A stretch of 64,000 nucleotides of DNA, from positions 43,499,116 through 43,563,115 of the forward strand of contig NC_085868.1 of the NCBI RefSeq assembly GCF_034702125.1. The letters are read 5' to 3'. The translations under genes and the position numbers were made by a program. The first letter of the stretch is position 1, and each line of letters begins with the position of its first letter. Below, piece by piece: positions 21,722 through 30,497 of this stretch. The notes under the pieces were generated by a model. That model did no database searches and had not been told where the DNA came from. It worked only from the letters and a program-made list of their open reading frames with translations. Source of the stretch: Engraulis encrasicolus. Its lineage: Eukaryota > Chordata > Actinopteri > Clupeiformes > Engraulidae.

Positions 21722-22846
21722 CTTATTGTGTGCTTCAAAAATACTCAAGTCACATTTCTTGTATCAAATATGCCCAAAACTGCCTGCCATTCACTGTCAG
21801 CCCAAATAGATTGGCACCCCAAAAGTCTGCAAAGGTCATGATTATGGCCCCTACCACAAATTCAGGAGGGCCCTGGAGAAATGCCCTGCTTGTCCCCCTA
21901 TAGCTCCGCCCCTGGTAATTCATGTGACTTAGGTATTTTCACAGGAGCTGCTGATGTAACAGCAAAGGGTTTTTCAAGAGTCATTACAAGACATTGATGC
22001 AGAACACCATCCCAGTTTTTGGATATGTTACAAACAGACATCCTATCTTTCCAAAACTGTTCAGTTCATTGTGGTGATTGCTGTCATTGTTTTGGTATAG
22101 CATGGCAAAGTTGCCCCCCAATATCAGGTTTTCATAGGAGCAGTGGAAGTCACACAACAGTGGGTTTTAAAAAAATCATTGTGACCAAATGAGGCAGAAT
22201 ACCATCCCAGTTTTTGGATATGTTAAGAACAGACATCTAATCTTTCCAAAACTTTTTATAATATGGTGGTGAGTCGTGACATTTTTTTAAAATAACGTGG
22301 CAAAGATGGCACCAAGTTTCAGTTTTTCCATTTTAAAGACTTCATATCTTCTAAACTGTTCATCGCAGAAGATCAGTCTTTCAACACAACATGCACAGAA
22401 TGGTTGGGAACATACATTGTCCATATCAAACCTCTGTCTTTAAAACTGCACTTACCACAGTCCTTCAAAGATGCCCACAAATTCAAAGGTGAGAATTTTT
22501 CAAGCAACTTTAAGCCCCCAGAAAACGGTGGTAAATGACAAGAGGATGTGTGAAAATCCACATTTCACAAGTACATGTTCCAAATGTTACCCCTTGAAAT
22601 TCATAAGGACCTACTTAAAGTAGTTTTTTAGATACAACACTCTGAAAGTGGGCTCTCTGAGAAGTCTGTTCCAAACGAGTCAGGGGGGTACCTGACAAAA
22701 ACATTTTTAATGACAAAACTATGAGGAGTTGAGAGCTATAATTTTGCACTTTTCCTATTGGGACGTTTGTTAACCTCCTTGATTTTTTTCTGCCAAATCT
22801 GAGATGGTCGTGCGGGATGATTCGGAGATTTGGCGTGGAATGACCC
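21722..22846 (-). repeat. Right arm of the 3.5-kb inverted repeat
   Basis: The reverse complement of this arm follows the left arm from its outer end (GGAATGACCC at 22837-22846) to the inner end. It includes the same tandem ~190-bp units. It holds a MITE relic that retains the left half (CAGGGGCGGAGCTATAG), where the left arm retains the right half. The four bases AAAT flank both outer ends, which may be a 4-bp duplication or chance. Confidence 0.92.
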
Positions 22847-22894
22847 AAATGCATTACTTCAATTCATAACATTTGTCTGGACATTCGTCTAAAC

Positions 22895-23228
22895 CAGGGT
22901 TAGGGTACCTTTTTCATTTGAGGTGCCACTTCAAAGTCCTTCAACGACCATGTAAGTCCTCCAAGGGCCGTACTATGAACACAAAACAGGATTTCCCCCA
23001 GCTTTTTTGGCCTATATTGAAGGTGGCCAGCTTTACAACAGACCCCACCTTCTCTTGGTCCCTTGAATATAACTTAATTGTATTGCTGATGTAATTTCTA
23101 TGATGCCTTTACAAAATATACATGTCATATTTCACTTAAAGCTGTACAACATTAAAATTATATTGGGTAGCGGATAAGATGGCCTGAGGGGCCGTAAACG
23201 ACCCTTGAGGCATGGTTCCCCACCCCTG
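22895..23228. mobile_element. 334-bp hAT-like MITE
   Basis: The ends are CAGGGTTAGGGTACC and, read inward, CAGGGGTGGGGAACC. The flanks GTCTAAAC (22887-22894) and ACCTAAAC (23229-23236) match at six of eight bases, consistent with an old hAT-type insertion. Confidence 0.75.
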
Positions 23229-23274
23229 ACCTAAACAGCTGTTGTAACAACAGTGTGTTAATCAATATTATTAT

Positions 23275-23690
23275 ATGGTTGTGACGTCCTCTGTCGAATG
23301 CTCCATTCATTTCAACGGGGCTCCCCAACGTTCGGACGTCTGTTATTTTTCGATAACGGACGGGTTGGTCTATAACAGACCGCTGTCAATGGCAACAAGA
23401 CTTTTCACTGCTAAAGCGACTTTTCAACAAGACTCTATCAGCTGCTGTGATAGACAGCACCCGTTGTCCTGGCTACCGCTGTGTCAATGGCAACAAGACG
23501 TTCACTGCTAAAGCCACTGGCTTGTATACAAGTCAGTGGCTAAAGCGAATGTTTCATATCACTCCGCAGGGGGTCCGGTCTTTTGTCACTCTAATCAGCT
23601 GCTGTGATAGACAACACCTGTTGTCCTGGCTAGCCTACCTAGCTGTTGCCTAGCGGTGTTCCACAACGGCACTGTTTTGTTTTGCGCAGC
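23275..23690. repeat. Unclassified repeat with internal direct duplications
   Basis: ATCAGCTGCTGTGATAGACA plus TTGTCCTGGCTA occurs at about 23428 and 23592, and CAATGGCAACAAGAC at about 23387 and 23485. CpG is high. It may be the left part of the same element as the hairpin that follows. Confidence 0.55.
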
Positions 23691-23761
23691 AACAATCTTA
23701 ACAATAGGTCTAAAGAAATGTCCCCGCATGTGTGAATCATTTAAGTATATCCATATAATAA

Positions 23762-23909
23762 GCGGGTTAACTTTCGGCGAGTCGGTCGCTTTGTGGAATA
23801 GCAGCACTTCAGAGAGAACAAGACCCCTCCGCTCCGCGTCGGGGTCTAAATATTCTCTCTGTCGTGCTGCTATTCCACGGTAGCGACCTTCTCGCCGAAC
23901 GTTAACCCT
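23762..23909. repeat. Near-perfect 148-bp hairpin
   Basis: The left arm (GGGTTAACTTTCGGCGAG... GGAATAGCAGCAC) answers the right arm (GTGCTGCTATTCC... CTCGCCGAACGTTAACCC). The inner part AGACCCC...GGGGTCT also pairs. The fold is almost continuous over the whole block. Confidence 0.9.
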
Positions 23910-23947
23910 TACTTGAAAAACAATTCAGAAACAAAAGGTGTGTGATG

Positions 23948-24506
23948 TACAAACCCCAACTCCGATGAAGTTGGGACGTTTGGTAAACAGTGAATAAAAT
24001 CAAAATGCTATCATTTTCAAAACATTCAATCTATTCATTAGCTGGAGAATAGTGAAAAGACAACATATTAAGTGTTAAAACCGAGAAAAAATATTGTTTT
24101 GGGGGACATATGTACTCATTTCTAATTTGATAAATCCAACACGTCTCAAAAGAGTTGGGACGGGGATCAGTGAAATTTAGTAAACATCCAAATAAGATAA
24201 AACAACAAAGAAGAACATTTCAAAATGAATTGTACTGACGGACAATATAGGTGTCCAGGTATAAGATCATCACAGAGATGCTGAGTCACTCAGAATTAAA
24301 GATGCAAAGGGAATAATTACCATAGTTATTACATACATTTTTGAATTCCCTTTGATTTACCACGATTGAGTGTATATATGCATATTTTTGTTAATAAAGT
24401 CATTGTATAGGTTCATGACATCTTGAAATATATATTGGCTGTAGTCAGTAGTAGTTTTATTCACTGTTTACCAAACGTCCCAACTTCATCGGAGTTGGGG
24501 TTTGTA
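23948..24506. mobile_element. 559-bp non-autonomous DNA transposon with identical 52-bp TIRs
   Basis: Left TIR 23948-23999 and right TIR 24455-24506 are identical over 52 bases. They begin TACAAACCCCAACTCCGATG and continue through AAGTTGGGACGTTTGG. Similar ends are known from teleost elements. No clear target duplication is present. The internal region has no transposase frame. Confidence 0.9.
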
Positions 24507-24527
24507 CTAGCATTTATTAAGTGTGTT

Positions 24528-24628
24528 TCATAATTGCAACGATTTCACAATGGTTGTCGACAGCAGATCCTCTGGGGTGAACTTGTGGTGGTAGGATGCA
24601 GGCAGGAGCGTACTGTACACATCTTCAG
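24528..24628 (-). CDS. Candidate terminal coding exon of an unnamed gene
   Basis: On the minus strand the acceptor ATTGTTACAG precedes an open segment reading EDVYSTLLPASYHHK then FTPEDLLSTTIVKSLQL and a TGA stop (24528-24530). A consensus AATAAA lies at 24513-24518, only 9 bases past the stop. Entry phase is 1, and a G from either upstream candidate exon completes the first codon as Ala. The composition is protein-like, with no repeats or low complexity, but I recognise no family. The polyadenylation region would fall inside the TIR element at 23948-24506, so the element may supply or truncate the transcript end. A very short 3' UTR is the main oddity. Confidence 0.4.
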
Positions 24629-24963
24629 CTGTAACAATAAACACAAATCCAATAGCAAAATAATTAATGTAAGAATCATACCATCACACTAAGTGAAACG
24701 AGAGCTTAGTGTGCAGACTTGATTTTCAGCAACCAAATAAGGCACACGCAAAGTTCTCAGGAATATGTAGGCCAAGGGTAGACAGCCTATGTGACGTCGA
24801 GTGCCAATGACCGTACCACCCCTTAGCCATGCAGAGAGCTTAGGCTTAGAACAGCAGTAGTGCACCTCACTTCCCAAGCACATAACATGTCTCATAGCAG
24901 TAGTGTAGGTATGTTTTTGATATATTGATATGTACTAATGTCCCCTCAGACTGCTGTGCATAC

Positions 24964-25053
24964 CGAGATGATCTGACCGGTGGTGGTGGAGGTGGTTTGG
25001 TTTGGGTGCTGGCATGCAGCGAGGGGGTGTCACACAGACGACTGTGATGTGCC
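24964..25053 (-). CDS. Candidate internal exon B (90 bp)
   Basis: The acceptor CTGTTTGTCTTTCAG is followed by GGCACATC, and the segment ends at donor CTCG|GTATGC. Entered in phase 1, it reads HITVVCVTPPRCMPAPKPNH then LHHHRSDHL, and it leaves in phase 1, which fits the terminal exon at 24628. It is paralogous to the candidate exon at 27622-27736: the acceptor and the AAACC...CACCTCCAC core are shared. Another frame is also open here (AHHSRLCDTPSLHASTQTK then a proline run), so the reading frame is not settled. No known domain. Confidence 0.35.
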
Positions 25054-25088
25054 CTGAAAGACAAACAGAATATGCACCAAATCAAACG

Positions 25089-25460
25089 CAGTGTTGGGGG
25101 TAACACATTACAAAAGTAATTAATTACGGCCAGGTTTCCCAAACTGGGGTGCGTGCACCCCTGGGGGTGCGTGGCCTGCCACAAGGGGACCATCGCTTAG
25201 GGGGTGCGCGAACCACATTGAAATGTACAAGGGGGTGCACATGGAAAAAAGTTCGGAAACCACAATGTAATGCATTACTTTTGTAAATCACCAGATCCAT
25301 ATTTTGGCAATTATTTTGGCTAAAGTAACTGAAGTAATGCAAAATAACTGTAATGGCCTACATACATTTAGTAATATTATGATGTGAGGGATTATTTTTA
25401 AATGACAGTAACGTGTAATCGGTAATGTATTGCAGCTTTTCAGTAACTTGCTGAACACTG
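25089..25460. mobile_element. 372-bp hAT-type element (CAGTGTTGGG family)
   Basis: The left end is CAGTGTTGGGGGTAACAC and the right end read inward is CAGTGTTCAGCAAG. Flanks ATCAAACG (25081-25088) and ATCAGACG (25461-25468) match at seven of eight bases. The paralogous locus at 27764-27771 has a single ATCAAACG and no element. Internally it matches the 1.25-kb relative at 47453-48697. Confidence 0.9.
25131..25263. mobile_element. Short hAT-like MITE nested in the 25.1-kb element
   Basis: CAGGTTTCCCAAACTGGGG at the left and, read inward, GTGGTTTCCGAACTTTTTTC at the right resemble hAT termini. GGGGGTGCG words fill the interior. It interrupts the host repeat, which is continuous at the corresponding place in the 47.5-kb relative. 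Target duplication is not clear. Confidence 0.7.
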
Positions 25461-25542
25461 ATCAGACGACACAAAAAACAAGTTAGGCCTATGTGCATCC
25501 AAACATTCTGTTTATAAACATTGATCAGCTCAAGACACTTAC

Positions 25543-25642
25543 CTTTCTCCAAATGCCAGATATCAACGGGTCAGGTGGTGTTGTGATGCTGTCCTCTTCC
25601 TCCTCTAACCTGGATGTTTTACTTGACCTTGGTTGGACTGCA
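25543..25642 (-). CDS. Exon-like segment A (100 bp), phase does not fit
   Basis: Acceptor TATTTGTTACAG and strong donor GAAAG|GTAAGTGTC bracket an open segment reading AVQPRSSKTSRLEEEEDSIT then TPPDPLISGIWRK. It leaves in phase 0, whereas the next candidate exon (25053) hits a stop in that phase. It may belong to an alternative transcript, or its acceptor may come from the edge of a repeat that starts here (CACTGTAAC at 25641). Confidence 0.25.
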
Positions 25643-25800
25643 CTGTAACAAATAGCTGTTTATTTACGGCAATTCTGCAACAGCATTCTACTGTTTTTCG
25701 AAAAAACAGACAACTACTGTGAAAATATTACTTTGAGTCACATATTGAGCATAAACAGTAAGTACTGCACAATAGCAGTATTCGCTGTTGTGGAAAAAAC

Positions 25801-26208
25801 TAGAGATGCACCGGATCCTGATTTTTAAGATCCTGCCGGATACCAGATCCACTGAATAAGATCCTGCCGGATCCGGAACCGGATACCGGATCCTACAAAA
25901 GGGTTGAAACATATAGTGTACTCGCACACGTGGGCCCTTTTTATTACGTTGGCGCAAACTATTTTTTAGACTCATTGGCTTATTGCCACACTGCCTGCAA
26001 TAGCTGCTTCCAAAGGGATTTCACTCCATGCAGTGATTGGGGTTGTGAAATACTGAAAAGCCTAGGCTAGACATGCACCAGACCCTGATTTTTAGGTAAC
26101 ATGCCGGATACCGGATCCACTGCTTAAGATCCTGCCGGACCCGGACCCTGTGAAAAACTCTATTATCCTGACGGATCCGGAACCGGAACCGGATCCGGTG
26201 CATCTCTA
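25801..26208. mobile_element. CCGGATCC-rich hAT-like MITE with a restarted left end
   Basis: The ends are TAGAGATGCACCGGATCC and its near-perfect inverse. The flanks GAAAAAAC and GAAAATAA match at six of eight. A second left-end sequence (TAGACATGCACCAGACCC, then the same downstream order) begins at about 26068, so the element contains a duplicated terminal region. Confidence 0.8.
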
Positions 26209-27144
26209 GAAAATAACAAGTTATTTTAGGCAGCACCATTGAAACCCATTCATCCTCCACTTGTCCGTGATCACCATCAAACTTCAATACCACCTGAAGA
26301 ACTGAAGTCATTGTGACTGGTTAAAGATTATCTGATACTATCAAGCATGATGAAACAATTTCTAAGGAAACTACAATACTTAAAAAGTGCTTGATGCAGC
26401 AAAGTGTGAGTAGCACATGCATTTTGATAGTGATGAAAGTGTGAATGGCTGAAACATTTTAAGAACTTGTAACACTCTTGCAACAAGCAGTCCCATCTAA
26501 ACCAATCTGCTAATCAGTGCCTGGCCTCACCTGAGTAGGGCTGTTATGTCATTATTCAATTACGGGCGTCACCTGCCAAGGGCCTGATGACTCTGGTCAC
26601 ATGGTACTCTTGCACCTGTATATAAATCTGGACTATCAACACTTCAGTTGCTTGCCTGCCTGCTGGCTGGCCTGCATGGCACAGCATAGCACTTGTTTGC
26701 CTACAAGCTTTGTGAAAGCTTGCTGTATGTGGCATCATTTGTGGCATTGTTGCATATAATGTGCCTGCTGCAAATTAGGCATTGCTTTGAGAGCTAGCTT
26801 GTAGTGCTGCTTGTTTGCTGTGCTACTTGGTGCAAAATAATTGTTTAAACACTGACCAATGCTATATTCATCATTGGCTCATCAAGAGATACAGTAAAAA
26901 GCCCACCTTGCACACTATCATTGTAACATAGCACTGCGTACTCTGAAATTTTATTCATGCCCACACTTTCAAAGGACCACCGCAAACCATTTTCTCAATA
27001 CAGCATTGCGCCATAGTATCATGCTCAAGGCACTCCAGTCATGGTGAACGATGGGAGGGTGGGGTGGTAACATGGCCAGGGTACCACAGTTATGGAGAAT
27101 GATGGGTGGGGTGGGAAGTTGCCATGGCCATATTCATGAATACA
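26209..27144. repeat. Mostly unassigned; two-copy 52-bp tandem at 27028-27130
   Basis: CAGTCATGGTGAACGATGGG... and CAGTTATGGAGAATGATGGG... are successive diverged copies, each followed by GGTGGGGTGG. The related word CTCAGTCATGGTGATTGG occurs at about 20980. Upstream of 27028 nothing is supported. Confidence 0.5.
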
Positions 27145-27395
27145 ACTATGACCCAGTATTTGCCTGTCATCACACAGTACAATTCAACTTTTTAACTGAA
27201 ATGTACTGTTATTTTTCTGTAGAGTACTGTTATTTAACAGTTCAATTGCTGCTGAAAAAATGTTATATACTGTGATACATTAAACAGCAATGAGCTGTAT
27301 TTGATTTTTGGTGTGAAATAACAGTAGAATTACAGGTAAATATAATTGCCAGTAACTGCCGTTATTTTGCAGGGAAATTTTCTTAGAGTGTGGTG
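27145..27395. repeat. TTTACAGTGT-type repeat fragment
   Basis: ACTGTTATTTTTCTGTAGAG, GTAACTGCCGTTATTTTGCA and a terminal TTAGAGTG resemble one end of a fish MITE family whose opposite end may be CACTGTAAC at 25634-25642. The pairing is uncertain. Confidence 0.3.
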
Positions 27396-27484
27396 TTGAG
27401 GTTGAAAGGGTCCATGGTGCATCTGGTTTTTATCTTAACACTTCTCTTTGTGGAAATCTCACTGGAATGGCACCTCTATAACAA

Positions 27485-27771
27485 CATAATAAGCTACAGA
27501 TAAGTCAAATGAGGCACACACGATGTTCCCAGGAATATTGGCTAATGGTAAGGCATTTCACTTCACATGCAACATTTGTGTCATACCATTAGTACAGGTA
27601 TATGTTTGATACATTACTAACCGTTGCTCTGGTAGTGATAACGCATGCCCCATCGACGGCTGATCTTCTGGCTGTTGGTGGAGGTGGCACGGTTTGGATG
27701 CTGAGCGAAGAGCGTTACACCGACGCCTGAAGTGCTCTGAAAGACAAGCAGGATACACACCTAATCAAACG
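27485..27771. repeat. Direct duplicate of 24715-25088
   Basis: Shared, in order: CAAAT(G/A)AGGCACAC(A/G)C, TCCCAGGAATAT / CTCAGGAATAT, CAGGTATATGTTTGATA / AGGTATGTTTTTGATA, the exon B/B' core, TTGTCTTTCAG on the minus strand, and CTAATCAAACG / CAAATCAAACG. Divergence is substantial but collinear, so this is an old local duplication of about 0.3-0.4 kb. Confidence 0.8.
27622..27736 (-). CDS. Candidate internal exon B' (115 bp), paralogue of exon B
   Basis: Acceptor CTGCTTGTCTTTCAG precedes AGCACTTC, and the donor is AACG|GTTAGT. Entered in phase 0 it is open (STSGVGVTLFAQHPNR, ATSTNSQKISRRWGMR, YHYQSN) and leaves in phase 1, compatible with both exon B and the terminal exon. The phase-1 entry frame, the one used for exon B, is also open (HFRRRCNALRSASKPCHLHQ). 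The surrounding 290 bp is a duplicate of 24715-25088. Function unknown. Confidence 0.3.
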
Positions 27772-28543
27772 ACACAACGCAATACATCCAGCCGCTTCCA
27801 TTTAGACGACGTGGCATTGATCGCAATGTTTTGAGTGAAACAGCAAAACTGACTAGACAGAGCATCGTATCCTATGCCCCATCAGTCCCATTAGTCCTTA
27901 TATAACTGGTTCTAATGAGGCGATTTTTTTTTACTCAAAAGCCATAAAGTGCAATAGCATTGAATATCTTAGCTGCTGGGCAATGCAAGGACAGACGGTC
28001 ATTGCATTGCCTAGAACTACAGTATGTAAACAACAGACAACGTCTCGTCCTGAATTCTTGTTTGAACAGGCCTGTAGTTGAGTGGTGCTAGGGGAAATTC
28101 TGGGTTGTCTATTATGTGCTCGAAATGCATTAAACAAATTGTTTATATTGTTCTCGGGCTATGTTTATCTCTCCTCTGAGTCAACCGTATAGCAGCTGGT
28201 GAAATCACACACACACGACCATGCATGCTAGCTACAGAAAGCAATATCTTTGCACCAAGAAGACGTTGACAGGAGTACGATGAGCTATTTGCAGATTACG
28301 GTACGGAGGGAGGGTGTCTACACATCTGATGCACGCCAAAACATACACGCTTTGGTCATAATACGAATGACATTCAACTTAGAATTAAGTTGCTTAACAA
28401 ATCGACAGACCAAACACCAAACATAGCTAGAGCTCTATTTACATATTGATCAACAAGAGCTAATAACAAGCTAGCATATTGTACACCTCAGTCATTTTGG
28501 TCAAACAGCCACAGAGCTCTTGTACTTTTTTTATTTTACTTAC
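27772..28543. other. Unassigned; would be intron of the candidate gene
   Basis: No further exon that fits was found on the minus strand, although one would be expected if the 28.54-kb segment were a real THAP-type start. Confidence 0.3.
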
Positions 28544-28603
28544 CAAAACTGCAGAGCTTCCGACAGAATACGGATTAGTACATCCAAAGGCACAACAAGA
28601 CCT
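28544..28603 (-). CDS. Exon-like 5' segment with a CCAFGC motif
   Basis: A clean donor, TTTTG|GTAAGTAA, ends an open stretch reading RSCCAFGCTNPYSVGSSAVL. The C-x4-C start with an Asn two residues later resembles the beginning of a THAP zinc finger, which normally follows the initiator Met within a few residues. Here the expected Met position reads ATA, with an in-frame TGA further upstream, so no start codon is available. Either the copy is decayed or the resemblance is chance. It leaves in phase 0, which fits entry to 27736 in phase 0. The rest of a THAP domain (the FP, W and CxxH part) was not found downstream. Confidence 0.2.
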
Positions 28604-28649
28604 AAGTATTAGGAAAGTGAATCAATGAAATAATCCATCAAAGTCGTGA

Positions 28650-29060
28650 TGAAGTTGTTCAAAGTAGGGACTTCACTGGAGGGACTTTTTGGCACGACAC
28701 CGGCGCGGGACTGACTGAGTCGAACGTCTCCTTGACGACGCCCTGTCAATCAAAAAAATAATTCTAAAGAATGTTAACTGTCAATCAACCCAGATAACAG
28801 CGCTCATTGGTCATTTAAACTATTTTAATAACACTTTCAAACAAGGGGTCGGTCAAAAAAGAATACCGGGGTGGTTTGAAAGGGACGGGAAACTATCGTT
28901 TGAAAGAAACAGAGCATGCATGGCATGAATTGCTTCGGAGGTACATTGCTTTAAGTCGCACATAGAGAAGCATGGAAAAAGGCACTGTACTTCCTACTTC
29001 CGCCGCGTTGATGGCAACGTCCCGCCCCCCGCCGTTGCATCACAACAGAGTAGAACGTAC
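28650..29060 (-). promoter_or_regulatory. CpG-rich promoter-like region for the minus-strand candidate gene
   Basis: CpG-rich blocks (CGGCGCGGGAC, GACGACGCC) lie near 28700-28745. Near 28995-29035 are ACTTCCGCCGCG and a GC box CCCGCCCCCC. GTTGATGGCAACG resembles an RFX X-box with two bases missing. The position just upstream of the 28.54-kb donor suits a promoter reading leftward. Confidence 0.3.
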
Positions 29061-29888
29061 CTTATCCCCTTACTTACTGTATCATTGGTGCATATAGATG
29101 TAAAAGTGGAAATGAAAAATGCGTAATAACATAAGAAACTGACTAATAGAGGACATTATTTAGATGAAGTATCTGCATTTAATGTGCTTGATGCAAAGTG
29201 CTTGAGAATATGGTTGAATACCTAAGCAAACATATGAATAATTGAGGTCCCTGGATCCATTTGCACATTTGTATCAGAAAAGACATGTCATGCTAATTAA
29301 GGCGCAGGTATTTCCCAGGTGGCCAGCTGAAGGCAATGCATTTTTTAATGCCAGGGACTTGTGAAAAACGACAATTTAAAAGACTTAGTTCCACAGAAAT
29401 TGTTAAAGATGCTCAACGAGTGTTTCATTTAGGCAGAACCTCTGACAAAAATTCCCCATGGTCGGCTTGGTATTGATGTAACAGGAGGGATTTTTGCACA
29501 CGGTTGCATTCAGGGGCCTTTTGGGTCAGCTTAATTGACTTTTGTGAACCGCTTTTGTGGACACACGAGTTAGCAAACACAATTGCTTCAATTTCAATGC
29601 CAGTAGTTGTTGTTGTTCCAGTTGAAAAATCTCAATGCTTTGCACATCAACGTGTTGCATTAAGCAGAGTATTAAGTTTACCATCACTAAAGAGATTTTC
29701 CATTTAATGCAAACAGCTAAGCTTAAAGTACAATGCCGGTGTTTACAGAGCCTTACAGCAAACTAATGCTATCCTCCAGCTTCTCTCATATGGTTGACAA
29801 TCATCTTATTACGTTACATTATATTCCCATCTTATTGTTCTGCCCCAGTGAATATAATTTTCTCCTCAATGGTGGTAACCTCATTAAT
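29061..29888. other. Unassigned sequence
   Basis: No feature is supported upstream of the T-tract at 29889. Confidence 0.4.
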
Positions 29889-29889
29889 T

Positions 29890-29922
<33 letters not shown>
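29889..29922. repeat. Poly-T tract (34 bases)
   Basis: The tract lies immediately upstream of the truncated LINE 3' end. It could mark the junction of the insertion or an independent homopolymer. Confidence 0.9.
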
Positions 29923-29924
<2 letters not shown>

Positions 29925-29925
<1 letters not shown>

Positions 29926-30177
29926 GAAAAGCACAAAAGCACAACAAATACCTCTTAATGTATGTCCTCTACAAGTCCTCTGTTGTCCAGTCTTGCACTT
30001 TAAATGTCTGTATGAGCACTGTCTATGTCCATACTGTCTTAAGTCCATGTATAAGTACTGTCTATGTCTATACTGTCTATGTCCTTACCTAGATTAGTCT
30101 ATGTCGGTATGGGAAAGCAAGAAATGTAATTTCAAATTCTTTGTATGACCAGTGCATGTAAAGAAATTGACAATAAA
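29925..30177 (+). mobile_element. LINE 3' end, severely 5'-truncated
   Basis: The sequence GCACAACAAATACCTCTTAA through GTCTTGCACTTTAAATGTC to AAGAAATTGACAATAAA is the reverse-orientation match of 10895-10757 plus 9856-9753 of the LINE above. It lacks the hAT insertion, so it also serves as an uninterrupted reference. Its tail is (CTA)n (30181-30200), not (ACTTG)n. Confidence 0.9.
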
Positions 30178-30225
30178 AACCTACTACTACTACTACTACT
30201 AATCAACCCAAGACGCTGTCCTACG

Positions 30226-30497
30226 ATGGCCTGGCTACCACCAGACTTAATCACATGTGAGATTAGGTCGGGTGACCTGCCCGCTGTAAATTCCGAAGGG
30301 GGTGGAAGAATCCTTGGCTGCTGTAAAGGTCGGAATACTCTGTCATTATGACACGCCCATCCCGCTCTCTGATTGGACAGACACAGGTACCATGATCTGG
30401 TCCGTTTCTGAGCAAAGCTTCCATACTGTCTTTCAGATCGGAACGATTGTGTAGAACTAAAGGCAGTATGGGAGTTCCCAGGCTAGTCCTGCCATGC
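30226..30497. mobile_element. Palindrome-ended MITE, copy 1
   Basis: The element starts GCCTGGCTACCACCAGAC, then TTAATCACATGTGAGATTAG folds on itself. Later it contains CATACTGTCTTTCAGATCGG and ends GTTCCCAGGCTAGTCCTG. Copy 2 lies at 32197. Confidence 0.65.

Noticed and set aside
25634..27395. A single 1.76-kb transposon with CACTGTAA ends
   Set aside because: The terminal match is short and no target duplication or shared subterminal order could be confirmed.
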